Positions 39,476-53,105 are shown, counted from the first letter of the stretch. The stretch: DNA of 64,000 nucleotides from Symbiodinium natans (GCA_905221605.1 CAJNDS010001546.1:479001-543000); one strand, 5' to 3'. Notes: generated by a model not told the origin, from the letters alone. Made by a program: numbers and translations.

Positions 39476-42400
39476 GTAAGCCTTGTGCTCGTTTCGCGTT
39501 GTGCCGTGTAGGCCTCATCCTCGAAGACCCTCTGCGAGTAGTTCCGGCTAGCATGCAGTTGTCAATGGTGAACATTAACATAAACAGTACCACTAATACA
39601 GCAACTTCATGTAACACGCAGCCCCCGAAGCTCTAAACCCAAACCTCTCTGAGGCATCTGGGCTTGCTGTTGGCTTCCCAGCGACCCGATTGCCAAGTGG
39701 TCTTGGTGGAGGACCCTCAGCTGAGGGTAGAGGGAAGCCAGGGTTTTGTCAATTGCGGAACTTAAGGCCCCAAGAGGGTTTTGCTTTTGTGCTGTGCTGC
39801 TGGATCATAGGATCACAGGGGATCCCTGAGTTTGTCGGCTTCAGGGTAGGGATTGTTCAGGGTTGGACCACATGACTAGGAGGTTCAACTTGGCAGTCCA
39901 TGTTCAGCGCGGCGTGACATGTTGGCTCCTTCTCCTTCTGTTGCTCCTCAGCCGCAACACCACATGAAGAGAAGGAGGAGAGAAAGAAGCAAGAGAAGCC
40001 AATTGGGCTCTCTGCACAAGCCCCTCTCTACAGGCCAAGGCCTACAGCGCTGACGTCGCATCCCGACGAATCGAGCGGGGAACCCCGGAGACACAAAGGG
40101 CATCAAAGGGCATCAAAGGGTGCATTTGTTTAGCACAAGCCGAGAGCGCAAGCCGAGAAAATGGGAGGGGGGGAGGTCCACACCACCTGAACTTATTGAT
40201 GCAACCCTGCCTAACCTCTCAATCTGCACTCAGTACAGATCCTGAACGCTCGCCGTTGAAGAACCCCCAAGACCTTCACCCGCAAGCCTCATGGTTCTCA
40301 ACTTTCTCGAGCACACCTTCTCAACCATTTGTGGGGCTGTCGAGGGGCACCGGCATCGCAAACTGCCGGGTCTTCCATGGCACCGTCGACGCATTCGCCG
40401 CCACTGGCGAGGTGAGCTGAGATTGGTGGACGCAGGGGGAAAGGGGTTGAGTCGGGTTGAGAAATGAGTAACTTGTTGCTCATTGTTAGTATCAAACAGT
40501 AAAGCTGCTGGATTTTGTCTAGGTTGCAGGGTTCGGCATCCACAGGTCTGGTACACCATGCCACGAGGGAAGAGGAAGATGGAGACAGATGGAGACAGAT
40601 GGAGACAGATGGAGATAGGTATGGAGATGGTTTGACGTAAAGTAGAGCGCCAGGACTTCGACCTCGCCGTGGGTTTGCACCTTTGCGGCCTCCTCACGGA
40701 TGCGGTCTTGGGCAGCCCGGCAGCCTTCTTCTTCCTTGTTTTGTTTTGTTTACATTTTGTTTTGCTTGCGTGTGTCTGTGTGTGTGTGTGTGTTTTTTTT
40801 TTGGGTTGTTTTTTTTTGTGTATCTTTGGTGTTTTCATTGTCTCTGTGTTTTAGCGTGTTCTGCGTGTGCATTCTTGTTCCTTATGTTCTGTTTTTGCTT
40901 GGGTTGCGGTAAGTGTCTTGGTCTTAGGTGCGCTCCTCTTGATGGTCTGCTATGCTGTCATCCCCTTTTGCAGTTTACCATGGTCCACCAATGAGTTTAG
41001 GATGAGGCAGGGGCAATTTTGGGGCTGGTGCTCAATATCGTCCGAGTTGGGTCCCTGACTCAGTTGTTTTAGCCGCTGCATCGAGACGTGTTCAAGACTT
41101 TGTGGTTGACCGGTTGGAACTTCTTGAAGCCTTGAGAACCAGAAAATCTGCCTGGAGGGGGCAGAAAAGGTCTCCTTGTAGTCTCAACTCTGAGCCCAGG
41201 CTGCTGAATTCTGCTCTCACTTCGCACCGTTATGCGCCTTATTCCCGGGATGTCGTGCAAAGCTTTAGTTGCCACACCGCACCCGCAGGCACAACGAAAG
41301 AAGATAACACACCCACACACACACACACACACATATCATCCCACCCGAGTTGCAGCGAAACCCCTTGAACACAGCCTCAGAACTCCTCATGCAAAGTTCT
41401 CTCCAACTCCTCTCAGCACCTTCTAGTTGTTCTCTCGAGGCCTTGCAAGACGGCGCAGGGCTGCCGCCTGCGTGGTGCCTTGTTGCTACGGCCAGGCGCT
41501 GGGGTGTCTGGAACTGGTCGTTTGCATTGCAGCAGTGTCTACGACACCACAACTGGCGACTTAGCAGGCCAGTTGTACCTAGACAATGGAAAGCCGTCCA
41601 GATAAGGCGGAGCCTTCTTGTCATTGTAAGGGCACCGTGGACGAAGGGAAGCTCTTGCATCGTTTCTGTCACCTCACCTAAAACCCGACAGCCACTAGAT
41701 GACCCTCCAAGCCATTCTGGGGCATACTCTGGCCTTTGCCGTTTTGCCCACCGATTTCTGCCTCTTCAGGTTGCTACGCTCAAGGAGGACCACCAGCGGG
41801 GGGAAGGCGCAACCCGCAAATCCTGTGAAGCCTCGTCCCGAAACCCTCAGAACCCTCAGAACCCTCAGAAGCCTCAGAAGCCTCAGAAGCCTCAGCCAAC
41901 CCAGCGATTCGCCAGCGAACCCCCGATTCCGCGCGAAATGCACGAAGTGCTTGATGTTGCAAGCTGGCTTTCTTTGCCCATCGCGACCATGGTTTGCGGT
42001 TTGGCAGTGGTTCAGAGAATTTCAGAGAGGACAAACTTCTGTCACTTTTGTTGCGAAGTGGGCATTGCACCATTTTGTGGCGGTCTCTGGTCCCTGCTAC
42101 TGCGGGTTGCCTGATGGCTGCGATGGTGGTGGAGACGCACGTTCCCGGAACTCGAACAGTACCAAGCAGGTGTCGCTTCACTATGTTTTTTGACTTGAGG
42201 TTTCGGTTTCTGTGCTTTAAGAGCTGCCGACACCAAATGCTGCTGGACATGAACGTTTGGAACTCATTCGCAAATTTGCTGCACGTTGTGGCCTTTGCAG
42301 TTTTACTGCATCCAGAGACGACTGGAAATCCGAAAATCCGGGTATCCCATTCACAAAAGCGACACAGAACTTTAATTGCTCTCCGCCTGCCTGTGTCGCA

Positions 42401-42700
42401 GCACCAAACCATGGATGGCATTGGTAGCTGAACGAGCTTCGGAAACCTCACCACCATTAAAAGGAGCTCCAAGCCTGGCAGGCGACATATCATTGTCCAT
42501 TCCTTTTTTTCCGAATGCCACAGCGCGCATTGACTTTAGACTCTGGCGAAATGCCGTCTTTCCCGAACCTGAGATCCCGCCAAACCGGAAGGAAAACCCT
42601 ACCCAAGACCAAAGGTACAGCGCAGCGGATGCATCCTTGCAGCCAGGCAGGGAAAGGTTGAAAAAAAAATTATCAGGGTACAAAAAAACCATGACGGTTG

Positions 42701-43160
42701 CAAACGTCCATGGGGGTCCATGACGGTTGGGAACGTCCATGGGGGTCCATGACGGTTGGGAACGTCCATGGGGGTCCATGACGGTTGGAAACGTCCATGG
42801 GGGTCCATGACGGTCGCAAACGTCCATGGGGGTCCATGACGGTCGGAGACGTTCATGGGGGTCCATGACGGTCGGAGACGTTCATGGGGGTCCATGACGG
42901 TTGGAAACGTCCATGGGGGTCCATGACGGTCGCAAACGTCCATGGGGGTCCATGACGGTTGGAAACGTCCATGGGGGTCCATGACGGTCGCAAACGTCCA
43001 TGGGGGTCCATGACGGTCGGAGACGTTCATGGGGGTCCATGACGGTCGGAGAAGTTCATGGGGGTCCATGACGGTTGGAAACGTCCATGGGGGTCCATGA
43101 CGGTCGCAAACGTCCATGGGGGTCCATGACGGTTGCAAACGTCCATGGGGGTCCATGACG
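42701..43160. repeat. 29-bp minisatellite
   Basis: About sixteen copies of a unit near CCATGACGGTTGGAAACGTC + CATGGGGGT, with NNTTGGAAACGTC, GGTCGCAAACGTC and GGTCGGAGACGTT variants. It opens a long minus-strand frame only because 3 x 29 is a multiple of 3 and there are no stops. Confidence 0.95.
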
Positions 43161-43189
43161 GTTGCGCAACGCTCATGGACGCTCATGGG

Positions 43190-44966
43190 GCTGCGCGGGA
43201 ACAAGGACGCCAAGGGAGCGCCGCGACGACCATGACGCTCATGGTTCGGGGGCGTGGGAGTTCATGAGAGTTCCGGAACGCTCATGGACGCTCATGGGGG
43301 CCCATGACGGTCCATGACGGTTGCGCAACGCTCATGGACGCTCATGGGGCTGCGCGGGAACAAGGAGCCGCGACGACCATGACGCTCATGGGTTCGGGGG
43401 CATGGGGCCGGGGGCATGGGAGTTCATGAGAGTTGCGGAACGCTCATGGACGCTCATGGCGGGCGCATGAGAGTCCATGAGAGCTGGGCAACGCTCATGG
43501 ACGCTCATGGGGCCGTAGGGGGAAAAAGACGCCAGGGCAGCGCCGCGACGACCATGACGCTCATGGGGCCGGGGGCATGGGAGTTCATGAGAGTTGCGGA
43601 ACGCTCATGGACGCTCATGGCGGGCGCATGAGAGTCCATGAGAGTTGGGCAACGCTCATGGACGCTCATGGGGCCGTAGGGGGAAAAAGACGCCAGGGCA
43701 GCGCCGCGACGACCATGACGCTCATGGGGCCGGGGGCATGGGAGTTCATGAGGGTTGCGGAACGCTCATGGACGCTCATGGCGGGCGCATGAGAGTCCAT
43801 GAGAGTTGGGCAACGCTCATGGACGCTCATAGGGCCGTAGGGGGAAAAAGACGCCAGGGCAGCGCCGCGACGACCATGACGCTCATGGGGCCGGGGGCAT
43901 GGGAGTTCATGAGAGTTGCGGAACGCTCATGGCGGGCGCATGAGAGTCCATGAGAGTCGGGCAACGCTCATGGACGCTCATGGGGCCGTAGGGGGAAAAA
44001 GACGCCAGGGCAGCGCCGCGACGACCATGACGCTCATGGGGCCGGGGGCATGGGAGTTCATGAGAGTTGCGGAACGCTCATGGACGCTCATGGCGGGCGC
44101 ATGAGAGTCCATGAGAGTTGGGCAACGCTCATGGACGCTCATGGGGCCGTAGGGGAGCAAAGACGCCAGGGCAGCGCCGCGACGACCATGACGCTCATGG
44201 GGCCGGGGGCATGGGAGTTCATGAGAGTTGCGGAACGCTCATGGACGCTCATGGCGGGCGCATGAGAGTCCATGAGAGTTGGGCAACGCTCATGGACGCT
44301 CATGGGGCCGTAGGGGGAAAAAGACGCCAGGGCAGCGCCGCGACGACCATGACGCTCATGGGGCCGGGGGCATGGGAGTTCATGAGAGTTGCGGAACGCT
44401 CATGGACGCTCATGGCGGGCGCATGAGAGTCCATGAGAGTTGGGCAACGCTCATGGACGCTCATGGGGCCGTAGGGGGAAAAAGACGCCAGGGCAGCGCC
44501 GCGACGACCATGACGCTCATGGGGCCGGGGGCATGGGAGTTCATGAGAGTTGCGCAACGCTCATGGACGCTCATGGCGGGCGCATGAGAGTCCATGGTGC
44601 ATGAGAGTTGGGCAACGCTCATGGACGCTCATGGGGCCGCAGGGGGAAAAAGAGGCCAGGGCAGCGCCGCGACGACCATGACGCTCATGGGGCCGGGGGC
44701 ATGGGAGTTCATGAGAGTTGCGGAACGCTCATGGACGCTCATGGCGGGCGCATGAAAGTCCATGAGAGTTGGGCAACGCTCATGGACGCTCATGGGGCCG
44801 TATAGGGGGAAAAAGACGCCAGGGCAGCGCCGCGACGACCATGACGCTCATGGGGCCGGGGGCATGGGAGTTCATGAGAGTTGCGGAACGCTCATGGACG
44901 CTCATGGCGGGCGCATGAGAGTCCATGAGAGTTGGGCAACGCTCATGGACGCTCATGGGGCCGTAG
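43190..44966. repeat. 161-bp satellite array
   Basis: About eleven tandem copies with a 161-bp period (for example the block beginning GGGGGCATGGGAGTTCATGA recurs at 161-base steps). Copies are nearly identical; one is ~10 bases short near 43920 and one carries an 11-base insertion near 44597. Each copy has CTCATGGACGCTCATGG twice and a GCCAGGGCAGCGCCGCGACG block. The first copies, before about 43410, are more divergent. Confidence 0.95.
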
Positions 44967-45095
44967 GGGGAAAACAACACCGTGAACCCATGTGACCCGG
45001 GAAAAGAGCCCGGAGTGCCCCGGTTGGTATTCCCGGGTCGCCTGTGTCCGAAGCCTGATAGTCTTTTTTTTTTTTTTCTTCTCTCTCTCTCTCTG

Positions 45096-45159
<64 letters not shown>

Positions 45160-45810
45160 TCCATCCCTCCCTTCTCCCTCCCTCTCCCTCCCTCCCTCCT
45201 TCCATCGAAACAAAAGAGTCGCGGGTGTGTGTTTCACTGACAAAGTAGCCCAAAACAAGACCAAAGACTCCGCACCTGATTGAGGAATCTGGCTTATGAT
45301 GTCATAGTATACAGAAGAATTTAGAGTCGAGAGCTCGCTGCCCAGGACTGCTTAGAAGAGCCCCGGTAGAAACAACTTGGGGACACGCGCTTGACGTTGC
45401 TACTGCTTCCGGAGGATGAAATGGGTTGAGGGTTTGGTGTGGCACGAGCCAAATGGTCCACGCTCTCTCCCACGTCGGCCGGCTTTTGTGAACTTTCTGC
45501 GGGAGCCCACGCCGCCAATGCTCCGCACGGACTGGCCTAAGACGCAGAGAAAGAAGGAAATGTCTTCGTGCAATTGCGTGGAGCCATGCGCTCGCCTGAA
45601 TGCAGATTGCGACATGCAAAGCTAAAAACAGGATGATCAGAGATGGAAATCACACATTGACTGCGACTGGAGTCGCCGATTGTTAAGGCCAAGTCGCTCA
45701 AACCTCAAAAAAACAGGAATGAGAGCCTACTCTGGATCCAAAGGGTTTAATGGGTTGCAACCTTACACCCTTGTAGCACAGCCAGTGCTGAAGAAAGTCT
45801 TCACCTAAAC
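44967..45810. other. Spacer with CT tract
   Basis: A T run at 45064-45077 and a CT tract (45079-45160, with CCCT units to about 45205) are followed by about 600 bases of unremarkable host DNA. No gene seen. Confidence 0.6.
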
Positions 45811-48800
45811 GATGCCTTTCTTGGGGCCCAACTTGAACCCTGGATTCGGCCAAGATGCCCCTCTTGGACCCAACTTGAAACCTGGATTCGGCCAAGATGC
45901 CCCTCTTGGGCCCAACTTGAACCCTGGATTCGGCCAAGATGCCCCTCTTGGACCCAACTTGAAACCTGGATTCGGCCAAGATGCCCCTCTTGGGCCCAAC
46001 TTGAACCCTGGATTCGGCCAAGATGCCTCTCTTGGACCCAACTTGAAACCTGGATTCGGCCAAGATGCCCCTCTTGGGCCCAACTTGAACCGTGGATTCG
46101 GCCAAGATGCCTCTCTTGGACCCAACTTGAAACCTGGATTCGGCCAAGATGCCCCTCTTGGGCCCAACTTGAACCCTGGATTCGGCCAAGATGCCCCTCT
46201 TGGACCCAACTTGAAACCTGGATTCGGCCAAGACGCCCTTCTTGGGCCCAACTTGAACCGTGGATTCGGCCAAGATGCCCCTCTTGGACCCAACTGGAAA
46301 TCTGGATTCGGCCAAGACGCCCTTCTTGGGCCCAACTTGAAACCTGGATTCGGCCAAGATGCCCGTCTTGGGGCCCAACTTGAACCCTGGATTCGGCCAA
46401 GATGCCCCTCTTGGACCCAACTTGAAACCTGGATGCGGCCAAGACGCCCTTCTTGGGCCCAACTTGAAACCTGGATTCGGCCAAAATGCCCCGCTTGGGG
46501 CCCAACTTGAACCGTGGATTCGGCCAAGATGCCCCTCTTGCACCCAACTTGAAACCTGGATTCGGCCAAGACGCCCTTCTTGGGCCCAACTTGAAACCTG
46601 GAATCGGCCAAGATGCCCCTCTTGGGGCCCAACTTGAAGCCTGGATTCGGCCAAGATGCCCCTCTTGGACTCAACTTGAAACCTGGATGCGGCCAAGACG
46701 CCCTTCTTGGGCCCAACTTTAACCCTGGATTCGGCCAAGATGCCCCTCTAGGACCCAACTTGAAACCCCCCTCTTGGGGCCCAACTTGAAGCCTGGGTTC
46801 GGCCAAGATCCCCCTCTTGGACCCAACTTGAAACCTGGATTCGGCCAAAACGCCCTTCTTGGGCCCAACTTGAAACCTGGATTCGGCCAAAATGCCCCGC
46901 TCAGAACCCAACTTGAACCGTGGATTCGGCCAAGATGCCCCTCTTGGACCCAACTTGAAACCTGGATTCGGCCAAGACGCCCTTCTTGGGCCCAACTTGA
47001 AACCTGGAATCGGCCAAGATGCCCCTCTTGGGGCCCAACTTGAACCCTGGATTCGGCCAAGATGCCCCTCTTGGACTCAACTTGAAACCTGGATGCGGCC
47101 AAGACGCCCGGCCAAGATGCCCCTCTCGGGGCCCAACTTGAACCCTGGATTCGGCCAAGATGCCCCTCTTGGACCCAACTTGAAACCTGGATTCGGCCAA
47201 GACGCCCTTCTTGGGCCCAACTTAACTTGAAACCTGTTTTCGGCCAAGATGCCCCTCTTGGGGTTAACTTGAACCCTGGATTCGGCCAAGATGCCCCTCT
47301 TGGACCCAACTTGAAACCTGCATTCGCTTCTTGGGCCCAACTTGAAAAATGGAATCGGCCAAGATGCCCCTATTGGGGCCCAACTTGAAACCTGGATTCG
47401 GGCAAGATGCCCCTCCTGGCAATCGGCCAAGACGCCCTTCCTGGGCCCAACTTGAACCCTGGATTCGGCCAAGATGCCCCTCTTGGGGCCCAACTTGAAC
47501 CCTGGATTCGGCCAAGATGCCCCTCTTGGACCCAACTTGAAACCTGGATTCGGCCAAGACGCCCTTCTTGGGCCCAACTTGAAACCTGGATTCGGCCAAG
47601 ATGCCCCGCTTGGGGCCCAACTTGAACCCTGGATTCGGCCAAGATGCCCCTCTTGGACCCAACTTGAAACCTGGATTCGGCCAAGACGCCCTTCGTGGGC
47701 CCAACTTGAAACCTGGATTCGGCCAAGATGCCCGTCTTGGGGCCCAACTTGAACCCTGGATTCGGCCAAGATGCCCCTCTTGGACCCAACTTGAAACCTG
47801 GATTCGGCCAAGACGCCCTTCTTGGGCCCAACTTGAAACCTGGATTCGACCAAGATGCCCCACCCAACTTGAAACCTGGATTCGGCCAAGACGCCCTTTT
47901 TGGGCCCAACTTGAAACCTGGATTCGGCCAAGATGCCCCTCTTGGGGCCCAACTTGAAACCTGGATTCGGCCAAGATGCCCCTCTTGGACCCAACTTGAA
48001 ACCTGGATGCGGCCAAGACGCCCTTCTTGGGCCGAACTTGAAACCTGGATCTGGCCAAGATGCCCCTCTTGGACCCCAACTTGAACCCTGGATTCGGCCA
48101 AGATGCCCCTCTAGGACCAAACTTGAAACCTGGATGCGGCCAAGACGTCCTTCTTGGGCCCAACTTGAAACCTGGATTCGGCCAAGATGCCCCTCTTGGG
48201 GCCCAACTTGAACCCTGGATTCGGCCAAGATGCCCCTCTTGGACCCAACTTGAAACCTGGATGCGGCCAAGACGCCCTTCTTGGGCCCAACTTGAAACCT
48301 GGATTCGGCCAAGATGCCCCTCTTGGGCCCAACTTGAACCCTGAATTCGGCCAAGATGCCCCTCTTGGACCCAACTTGAAACCTGGATGCGGCCAAGACG
48401 CCCTTCTTCGGCCCAACTTGAAACCTGGATTCGGCCAAGATGCCTCTCTCGGACCCAACTTGAAACCTGGATCTGGCCAAGATGCCCCTCTTGGACCCCA
48501 ACTTGAACCCTGGATTCGACCAAGATGCCCCTCTTGGACCCAACTTGAAACCTGCATTCGGCCAAGACGCTCTTCTTGGGCCCAACTTGAAGCCTGGATT
48601 CGGCCAAGATGCCCCTCTTGGGGCCCAACTTGAACCCTGAATTCGGCCCCCAATTTGAAACCTGGATGCGGCCAAGACGCCCTTCTTGGGCCCAACTTGA
48701 AACCTGGATTCGGCCAAACTGCCCCGCTTGGGGCCCAACTTGAAACCTGGATTCGGCCAAGATGCCCCTCTTGGGGCCCAACTTGAACCCTGGTTTCGGC

Positions 48801-51064
48801 CAAGACGCCCTTCTTGGGCCCAACTTGAAACCTCTTGGGGCCCAACTTGAAACCTGGATTCGGCCAAGATGCCTCTCTCGGACCCAACTTGAAACCTGGA
48901 TGCGGCCAAGACGCCCTTCTTGGGCCCAACTTGAAACCTGGATCTGGCCAAGATGCCCCTCTTGGACCCCAACTTGAACCCTGGATTCGACCAAGATGCC
49001 CCTCTTGGACCCAACTTGAAACCTGGTTTCGGCCAAGACGTCCTTCTTGGGAGCCAAGATGCCCCTCTTGGGGCCCAACTTGAGCCCTGGATTCGGCCAA
49101 GATGCCCCTCTTGGACCCAACTTGAAACCTGGATGCGGCCAAGACGCCCTTCTTGGGCCCAACTTGAACCCTGGAATCGGCCAAGATGCCCCTCTTGGGG
49201 CCCAACTTGAACCCTGAATTCGGCCAAGATGCCCCTCTTGGACCCAACTTGAAACCTGGATTCGGCCAAGACGCCCTTCCTGGGCCCAACTTGAAACCTG
49301 GATTCGGCCAAAATGCTTGCTCGGGGCCCAACTTGAACCGTGGATTCGGCCAAGATGCCCCTCTTGGACCCAACTTGAAACCTGGATTCGGCCAAGACGC
49401 CCTTCTTGGGCCCAACTTGAAACCTGGAATCGGCCAAGACGCTCTTCTTGGGCCCAACTTGCAAGCTGGAATCGGCCAAGATGCCCCTATTGGGGCCCAA
49501 CTTGAAACCTGGATTCGGGCAAGATGCCCCTCCTGGCCTCAACTTGAAACCTGAAATCGGCCAAGACGCCCTTCCTGGGCCCAACTTGAAACCTGGATTC
49601 GGCCAAGACGCCCTTCTTGGGCCCAACTTGAAACCTGGATTCGGCCAAGATGCCCTTCTTGGGCCCAACTTGAAACCTGGATTCGGCCAAGATGCCCCTC
49701 TTGGGGCCCAACTTGAACCCTGGATTCGGCCAAGATGCCCCTCTTGGACCCAACTTGAAACCTGAATTCGGGCCAAGACGCCCTTCTTGGGCCCAACTTG
49801 AAACCTGGATTCGGCCAAAATGCCCCGCTTGGGGCCCAACTTGAACCCTGGATTCGGCCAAGATGCCCCTCGGACCCAACTTGAAACCTGGATTCGGCCA
49901 AAAACCTGTTTTCGGCCAAGATGCCCCTCTTGGGGCCCAACTTGAACCCTGGATTCGGCCAAGATGCCCCTCTTGGACCCAACTTGAAACCTGGATGCGG
50001 CCAGGACGCCCTTCTTGGGCCCAACTTGAAACCTGGATTCGGCCAAGATGCCCCTCTTGGGGCCCAACTTGAACCCTGAATTCGGCCAAGATGCCCCTCT
50101 TGGACCCAACTTGAAACCTGGATGCGGCCAAGACGCCCTTCTTGGGCCCAACTTGAAACCTGGATTCGGCCAAGATGCCCCTCTCGGACCCAACTTGAAA
50201 CCTGAATTCGGCCAAGACGTCCTTCTTGGGCCCAACTTGAAACCTGGATTCGGCCAAGATGCCCCTCTTGGGGCCCAACTTGAACCCTGGATTCGGCCCA
50301 GATGCCCCTCTTGGACCCAACTTGAAACCTGGATGCGGCCAAGACGTCCTTCTTGGGCCCAACTTGAAACCTGGATTCGGCCAAGATGCCCCTCTTGGAC
50401 CCAACTTGAAACCTGGGTGCGGCCAAGACGCCCTTCTTGGGCCCAACTTGAAGCCTGGATTCGGCCAAGATGCCCCTCTTGGCGCCCGAACTTGAACCCT
50501 GAATTCGGCCAAGATGCCCCTCTTGGACCCAACTTGAAACCTGGATTCGGCCAAGACGCCCTTCTTGGGCCCAACTTGAAACCAAAATGCCCCGCTTGGA
50601 GCCCAACTTGAACCTTGGATTCGGCCAAGATGCCCCTCTTGGACCCAACTGGAAACCTGGATTCGGCCAAGACGCCCTTCTTGGGCCCAACTTGAAACCT
50701 GGATTCGGCCAAGATGCCCGTCTTGGGGCCCAACTTGAACCCTGGAAACGGCCAAGATGCCCCTCTTGGACCCAACTTGAAACCTGGATGCGGCCAAGAC
50801 GCCCTTCTTGGGCCCAACTTGAAACCTGGATTCGGCCAAAATGCCCCGCTTGGGGCCCAACTTGAACCGTGGATTCGTCTTGGACCCAACTTGAAACCTG
50901 GATTCGGCCAAGATGCCCCTCTTGGGGCCCAACTTGAAGCCTGGATTCGGCCAAGATGCCCCTCTTGGACTCAACTTGAAACCTGGATGGGGCCAAGACG
51001 CCCTTCTTGGGCCCAACTTGAAACCTGGATTCGGCCAAGATGCCCCTCTTTTGGCCCAACTTGA
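45811..51064. repeat. 42-bp satellite array A with 127-bp higher-order unit
   Basis: Over 5 kb of a 42-bp unit (AACTTGAAACCTGGATTCGG + CCAAGATGCCCCTCTTGGACCC). Three subtypes alternate: an AACCCTGG type ending TTGGACCC, an AAACCTGG type with GACGCCCTTCTTGGGCCC, and an AAACCTGG type ending TTGGGGCCC that is one base longer. Together they form a 127-bp repeat. Occasional units are truncated. The unit is free of stops on the minus strand in every frame, so very long open frames occur there; they are not genes. Confidence 0.97.
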
Positions 51065-51084
51065 ACACAATGGTCCGCTCAGGG

Positions 51085-51530
51085 GTCGGGCGCAGGCAGC
51101 CGCGAAGCGCGCGAAGCCGCGCGAAGCCCGCGCGCGAAGCCATGCGCGCGAAGCCCCGCGCGAAGCCGCGCGCGCGCGCGCGAAGCCACGCGCGAAACCC
51201 GCGCGAAGCCGCGCGCGCGAAGCCACGCGCGCGAAACCCGCGAAGCCACGCGAAGCCGCGCGCGCGAAGCCACGCGCGCGCGAAGCCGCGCGCGCGCGAA
51301 GCCGCGCGCGAGGCCAAGCCACGCGCGCGAAGCCACGCGCGCGAAGCCACACGCGCGAAGTCACGCGCGCGAAGCCACGCACGCGAAGCCACGCGTGCGC
51401 GCGAAGCCACGCGCACGCGCAAAGCCACGCGCGAAGCCGCGAAAGCCACACAAGCGACATGCGATGCCATGCGCGCAACCACGTGCAGAAGCCACACGAA
51501 GCCACGCGAAGTGCGAAGCCACGCGTGAAG
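51085..51530. repeat. GCGCGCGAAGCC-type repeat
   Basis: Imperfect tandem units built from GCGCGCGAAGCC and GCGCGCGAAGCCAC, extremely CpG-rich. It degrades toward 51530. Confidence 0.93.
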
Positions 51531-51570
51531 CGTGATGGGCCTACACCTTTGTTCTTGATGGGCCCATCAC

Positions 51571-51905
51571 CTTTGCTCAAAGGGGGGCTTAATGGGGGGC
51601 TTAAGGGGGGGTTTAAGGGGAGCTTAAGGGGGGGACAAAGGGGGGCCCTTTGGGGGGGGCTTGAGGGGGGACTTAAGGGGGGGCTTAAGGTAGGGCTTAA
51701 GGGCGGCTCAAGGGGGGGGGCTTGAAGGGGGCTTAAAGGGGGGCTTTAAGGGCTTCAAGGGGGGCTTAAAGGGGGGCTTAAAGGGGGGCTTCAAGGGGGG
51801 CTTAAAGGGGGGCTTAAAGGGGGGCTTCAAGGGGGCTTTGAAGGGGGCCCAAAGGTAAAGGGGGGGGGCTTAAAGGGGGGCGGGGCTAGAGAGGCTTAAG
51901 GGGGA
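51571..51905. repeat. GGGGGGCTTAAG-type repeat
   Basis: Irregular units of G6-7 CTTAA(A)G and variants with TTCAAG. No gene. Confidence 0.93.
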
Positions 51906-51925
51906 GGGCTTTACTGAGGGGATGT

Positions 51926-51983
51926 ATTCTAAATTCCACCCCCCTCGAATCTTGTTTTGTTTTTGGATTTCGTTCTTCGAAAC

Positions 51984-52025
<42 letters not shown>

Positions 52026-52400
52026 TTTATTCTAAATTCCACCCCCCTCGAATCTTGTTATATTTTTGTGTGTTTTTTTTGGATTTCATTATTCGAAACC
52101 AGAGAAGTGAGACTCTAAACATACATTTCCCTTTACGAAGCGAAAGAAGGGAATGTATTCTAAATTCCACCCCCCTCGAATCTTGTTTTACATTTTGTGT
52201 TTGTTTTTGGATTTCATTCATCGAAACCAGAGAAGTGAGACTCTAAACATTCATTTCCCTTTACGAAAAGAAAGAAGGGAATGTATTCTAAATTCCACCC
52301 CCCTCGAATCTAGTTTTGTTTTTTGGGTTTCATTCTTCGAAACCAGAGAAGTGAGACTCTTTTTAAAGGGGAGCTTAAGGGCAATTCCACCCCGCTCGCT
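51926..52400. repeat. ~128-bp tandem repeat, four copies
   Basis: Copies start at 51926, 52029, 52157 and 52285 with ATTCTAAATTCCACCCCCCT and end in TTCGAAACCAGAGAAGTGAG plus an A-rich tail. The first contains an AG run (51984-52021) in place of its end. Confidence 0.93.
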
Positions 52401-52451
52401 TCTTCTTTTGTTTTTTGTGTTCATTACTCGAGTTTCAAGGAGCAGTGAGTT

Positions 52452-52729
52452 CATAGCAGTGACGTGGCGCGGGGCTAAGCCGAGAACCCCATGTTTTTTT
52501 TTTCAGAGATGATTCATATGCTTCCACGCGAGCTTGCCCGGCAGAAAAAAGCGGGGGGTTGGGGGGGGCGCAGCCCCCCCCCCATTTGCATAGCAGTGAC
52601 GTGGCGCGGGGCTAAGCCGAGAACCCCATGTTTTGTTTTGTTTTGGACATGATTCATATGCTTCCACGCGAGTTTGCCCGGCTTAAAGAAGCGGGGGGGT
52701 TGGGGGGGGCGCAGCCCCCCCCATTTGCA
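52452..52729. repeat. ~137-bp direct duplication
   Basis: Two copies starting CATAGCAGTGACGTGGCGCG at 52452 and 52589. Each contains a GGGGGGGCGCAGCCCCCCC palindrome. Confidence 0.93.
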
Positions 52730-52752
52730 AACACGATGCTCGCATTAGGCCT

Positions 52753-53105
52753 CTTAAACTGCTGCCTAAATCCTCGTATTAAGCCTCTTAGACGTCTTAA
52801 ACTGCTGCCCGAACCCTCCACAAAAGGCCCAGCGAGTATTCGACCTCTTAAACTGCTGCCTAAATCCTCCACAGAAAGCCCAGCAAGTATTACGCCTTTT
52901 AAACTGCTGCCCAAACCCTCCACAAAAGGCCCAGCAAGTATCAGGCCTCTTAAACTGCTGCCTAAACCCTCCGCAGAAGGCCCAGCAAGTATTACGCCTT
53001 TTAAACTGCTGCCCAAACCCTCCAAAAAAGGCCCAGCAAGTATTAGGCCTCTTAAACTGCTGCGCAAGTATTAGGCCTCTTAAACTGCTGCCTAAACCCT
53101 CCACA
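52753..53105. repeat. 51-bp tandem repeat
   Basis: About seven copies of CTTAAACTGCTGCCTAAACC + CTCCACAGAAGGCCCAGCAAG + TATTAGGCCT. The unit is 17 codons long and open, so it gives an artefactual frame. Confidence 0.95.

Larger units (their letters stand above)
35993..42690. other. Host DNA with scattered candidate exons and simple repeats
   Basis: No complete gene can be assembled. Two candidate exons with good splice sites are listed separately. Another possible one ends at a GT donor near 36641 (MNASIVGKYGFRRRAEQRTA). Simple repeats include ATAT (36665-36682), CCCTCAGAA-type units (41841-41892) and a CA run (41314-41331). No RNA gene recognised. Confidence 0.4.

Noticed and set aside
42372-42690. 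Minus-strand segment GGISGSGKTAFRQSLKSM resembling a P-loop
   Set aside because: No further NTPase motif, and the opposite strand is equally open; too weak to call.
42599-44995. Repeat-protein-like frames (DPHGRLQPSWTPMDV, MGVHESCGTLMDAHGG)
   Set aside because: Translations of the 29-bp and 161-bp satellites with no independent coding signal.
45812-46510. 232-codon plus-strand frame with NLNPGFGQDAPLGP repeats
   Set aside because: Satellite translation; the extra base in every 127-bp unit breaks such frames regularly.
47077-50889. 1270-codon open frame on the minus strand (and similar ones of 300-1025 codons at 45698-59085)
   Set aside because: They consist only of the translated 42-bp satellite; other frames of the same strand are equally open, indels shift the frame without selection, and no start or functional motif exists.
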